Below, piece after piece: positions 62,929 to 64,000 of a stretch of DNA of 64,000 nucleotides; position 1 is the first letter of the stretch; the number at the start of each line of letters is the position of its first letter. The position numbers and the translations under genes were made by a program. Source of the stretch: CAKZNE01 sp964485405 (lineage in GTDB: Bacteria > Bacteroidota > Bacteroidia > Flavobacteriales > Schleiferiaceae); assembly GCA_964485405.1 (NCBI GenBank), contig CAZAJG010000005.1, forward strand, positions 62,001 to 126,000, written 5' to 3'. The notes under the pieces are model-generated. The model did no database searches. It was not told the DNA's origin and saw only the letters and a list, made by a program, of their open reading frames with translations.

Positions 62929-63912
62929 CTAAGTGGATAATATTTTACTAATTCGCAATAACTCTGTGCTTAGTGCTGCCTTATTACTAATGGCTTTTTG
63001 AAGAAAAGTAAAGGTTACTTGGCCACCTACCATTCCAGCCATTACATCAGATTGACCGTTGAGTAGGCCCTCTACGGCTGCAACTCCAAGTTGACTCGCT
63101 AAAATCCGGTCTAAGCAAGATGGTGCTCCCCCTCTTTGAAGATGACCTAAGATGGTTACCTTCGTTTCAATTTCTGGAAACTCTTTATTTACTTGATCTG
63201 CGATCCAAAAAGGGTCTCCAAGTTTGTTTCCTTCCGAAACCACCACCAGTTTATTCGTCTTTTTATTTTCAGAAGCTTTTCTAAGAGCGCTCAAAAGGTC
63301 CTCCTGAGGATCACTTTCTTCAGGAAGGATAACATCTAGAGCACCAGATGCTAGGGCAGAGCGGAGTGCAATAAAACCAGAGTCGCGTCCCATTACTTCT
63401 ACAAAAAACAGACGATTGTGAGATTCTGCTGTATCTCTGATTTTATCAATACAATCTACTACCACATTGGTGGCCGAGTCAAAACCAATAGTATAGTCGG
63501 TTCCAAAAAGATCATTGTCAATTGTTCCAGGAACCCCGATTACGGGAAGGCCAAACTCTTCTTCAAAAAGGTGCCCGCCCGTAAATGTTCCGTTTCCACC
63601 GATGAGCACCAAGGCATCTATTCCATACTTTTTTGCTTGCTCGTATGCTTTTTTACGACCCTCTGGTGTTCTAAACTCTTCGCTTCTAGAGGACTTTAAA
63701 AACGTGCCTCCCCGGCTCAAAATGTTTTTTACCGATCGAGCATCGAGCTCCTTTATCTGTCCTTCAATAAGGCCTTGATAACCTTCAAAAATTCCAAATA
63801 CTTTTTTGTTGTAAAAGGTGGCTGATCGTACAACGGCTCTTATGGCGGCATTCATTCCTGGAGAGTCTCCTCCTGAGGTAAGAACACCTATAGATTTAAT
63901 GGATTTAACCAT
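62929..63912 (-). CDS. pfkA: 6-phosphofructokinase (ATP-dependent)
   Basis: 327 residues, bacterial PfkA length. Motifs: ATP loop GGDSPGMNAAIRAVVR, LVLIGGNGTFTG, and the catalytic PGTIDNDLFGTDYTIGFDSA with the acid Asp in TIDND, plus GHLQRGGAPSCLDRILA. GGNGTFTG has Asn where ATP enzymes usually have Asp (GGDGS), a feature often seen in pyrophosphate-type forms, while the rest and the length look ATP-type. First gene of pfkA-gap; a sugar-locus motif overlaps its candidate -7 box. Confidence 0.95.
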   Translation of the reverse strand: MVKSIKSIGVLTSGGDSPGMNAAIRAVVRSATFYNKKVFGIFEGYQGLIEGQIKELDARSVKNILSRGGTFLKSSRSEEFRTPEGRKKAYEQAKKYGIDALVLIGGNGTFTGGHLFEEEFGLPVIGVPGTIDNDLFGTDYTIGFDSATNVVVDCIDKIRDTAESHNRLFFVEVMGRDSGFIALRSALASGALDVILPEESDPQEDLLSALRKASENKKTNKLVVVSEGNKLGDPFWIADQVNKEFPEIETKVTILGHLQRGGAPSCLDRILASQLGVAAVEGLLNGQSDVMAGMVGGQVTFTFLQKAISNKAALSTELLRISKILST

Positions 63913-63934
63913 GTGTTTAATATGTAAGGCTTAA

Positions 63935-63958
63935 CAAACTTAGTGTAAAAATAACACT
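63935..63958 (-). promoter_or_regulatory. Sugar-locus motif, copy 5, overlapping the pfkA promoter
   Basis: Minus strand TACACTAAGTTTG (63947 down to 63935) contains an exact -7 box TAAGTTTG, 23 bases before the pfkA start. AGTGT (63942-63946) and ACACT (63954-63958) also form a 5-base inverted repeat with 7-base spacer. A protein bound here would cover the promoter. Confidence 0.5.
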
Positions 63959-64000
63959 TATTAAAAAATAACATTATCTTTAGCTTCAGAAAAAAATGTA

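Noticed and set aside
1..64000. Search for tRNA, rRNA, CRISPR arrays, insertion sequences, phage genes and defence systems.
   Set aside because: None could be supported: all intergenic gaps are under 300 bases and the inverted repeats are explained as terminators or operators.

Overview
The window looks like a chromosomal segment of a Bacteroidota bacterium, most likely a free-living, probably aquatic member of the Flavobacteriales. The evidence is five secreted proteins with type IX secretion (T9SS) type A C-terminal sorting domains, Bacteroidota-style promoters (TAnnTTTG) with no strong Shine-Dalgarno sites, a TonB-dependent receptor with an N-terminal carboxypeptidase-regulatory-like domain, Asp-rich lipoprotein tethers, and families typical of the phylum (BT_3928, DUF1599, YicC-gmk-nadD, folP-cdaA). 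Genes are packed tightly. No stretch over 300 bases lacks a gene, and I see no tRNA, rRNA, CRISPR array, insertion sequence or phage gene. Ten Ns at 16702-16711 mark an assembly gap inside a permease gene.

Layout. 1-6.5 kb is mostly minus strand: a cut redoxin-like protein, a T9SS cargo, an acyl-CoA carboxylase beta subunit, a Spy-like protein, a lipoprotein, and a transsulfuration enzyme / RCK potassium regulator / SDR operon. 6.6-28.4 kb is mostly housekeeping: EamA exporter, yicC-gmk-nadD, comEC, a response regulator, cdaA-folP, a tandem DUF1599 protein, a DoxX-like protein, an ABC permease, tpiA, prmA, a 1,469-residue secreted protein of unknown function, an AddB-like nuclease, a Thr/Ser dehydratase and purQ. 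28.4-39.5 kb is a secreted-protein block: two giant sortilin-like T9SS proteins flank a lipoprotein and a Cys-rich trypsin-like protease. 39.6-46 kb holds a ClC channel, aspS, a tadA-like deaminase, a bacilliredoxin, and a thioesterase plus tetR pair with two identical palindromic operators. 46-49 kb is a TonB-dependent receptor.

49-64 kb is a starch/maltose catabolic locus joined to glycolysis. It has a T9SS protein with four apparent starch-binding-type domains, three GH13 amylases, an MFS sugar transporter, a GH65 maltose phosphorylase, beta-phosphoglucomutase, a BadF/GlcNAc-kinase-type sugar kinase, gap and pfkA. A coherent pathway is: alpha-glucan hydrolysis outside or in the periplasm, maltose uptake by MFS, phosphorolysis to glucose plus beta-glucose-1-phosphate, isomerisation to glucose-6-phosphate, phosphorylation of the free glucose perhaps by the BadF-type kinase, then Pfk and GAPDH. 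A short element (TACAYTAAGT-like) recurs in the promoter regions of these transcription units and may be their shared operator. No LacI-type regulator and no SusC/SusD pair is present in the window.

The observations most worth a second look are that shared sugar-locus motif, the tetR operator that also forms the terminator of the upstream TonB receptor gene, the kinase in the maltose operon, and the unassigned 1,469-residue protein.
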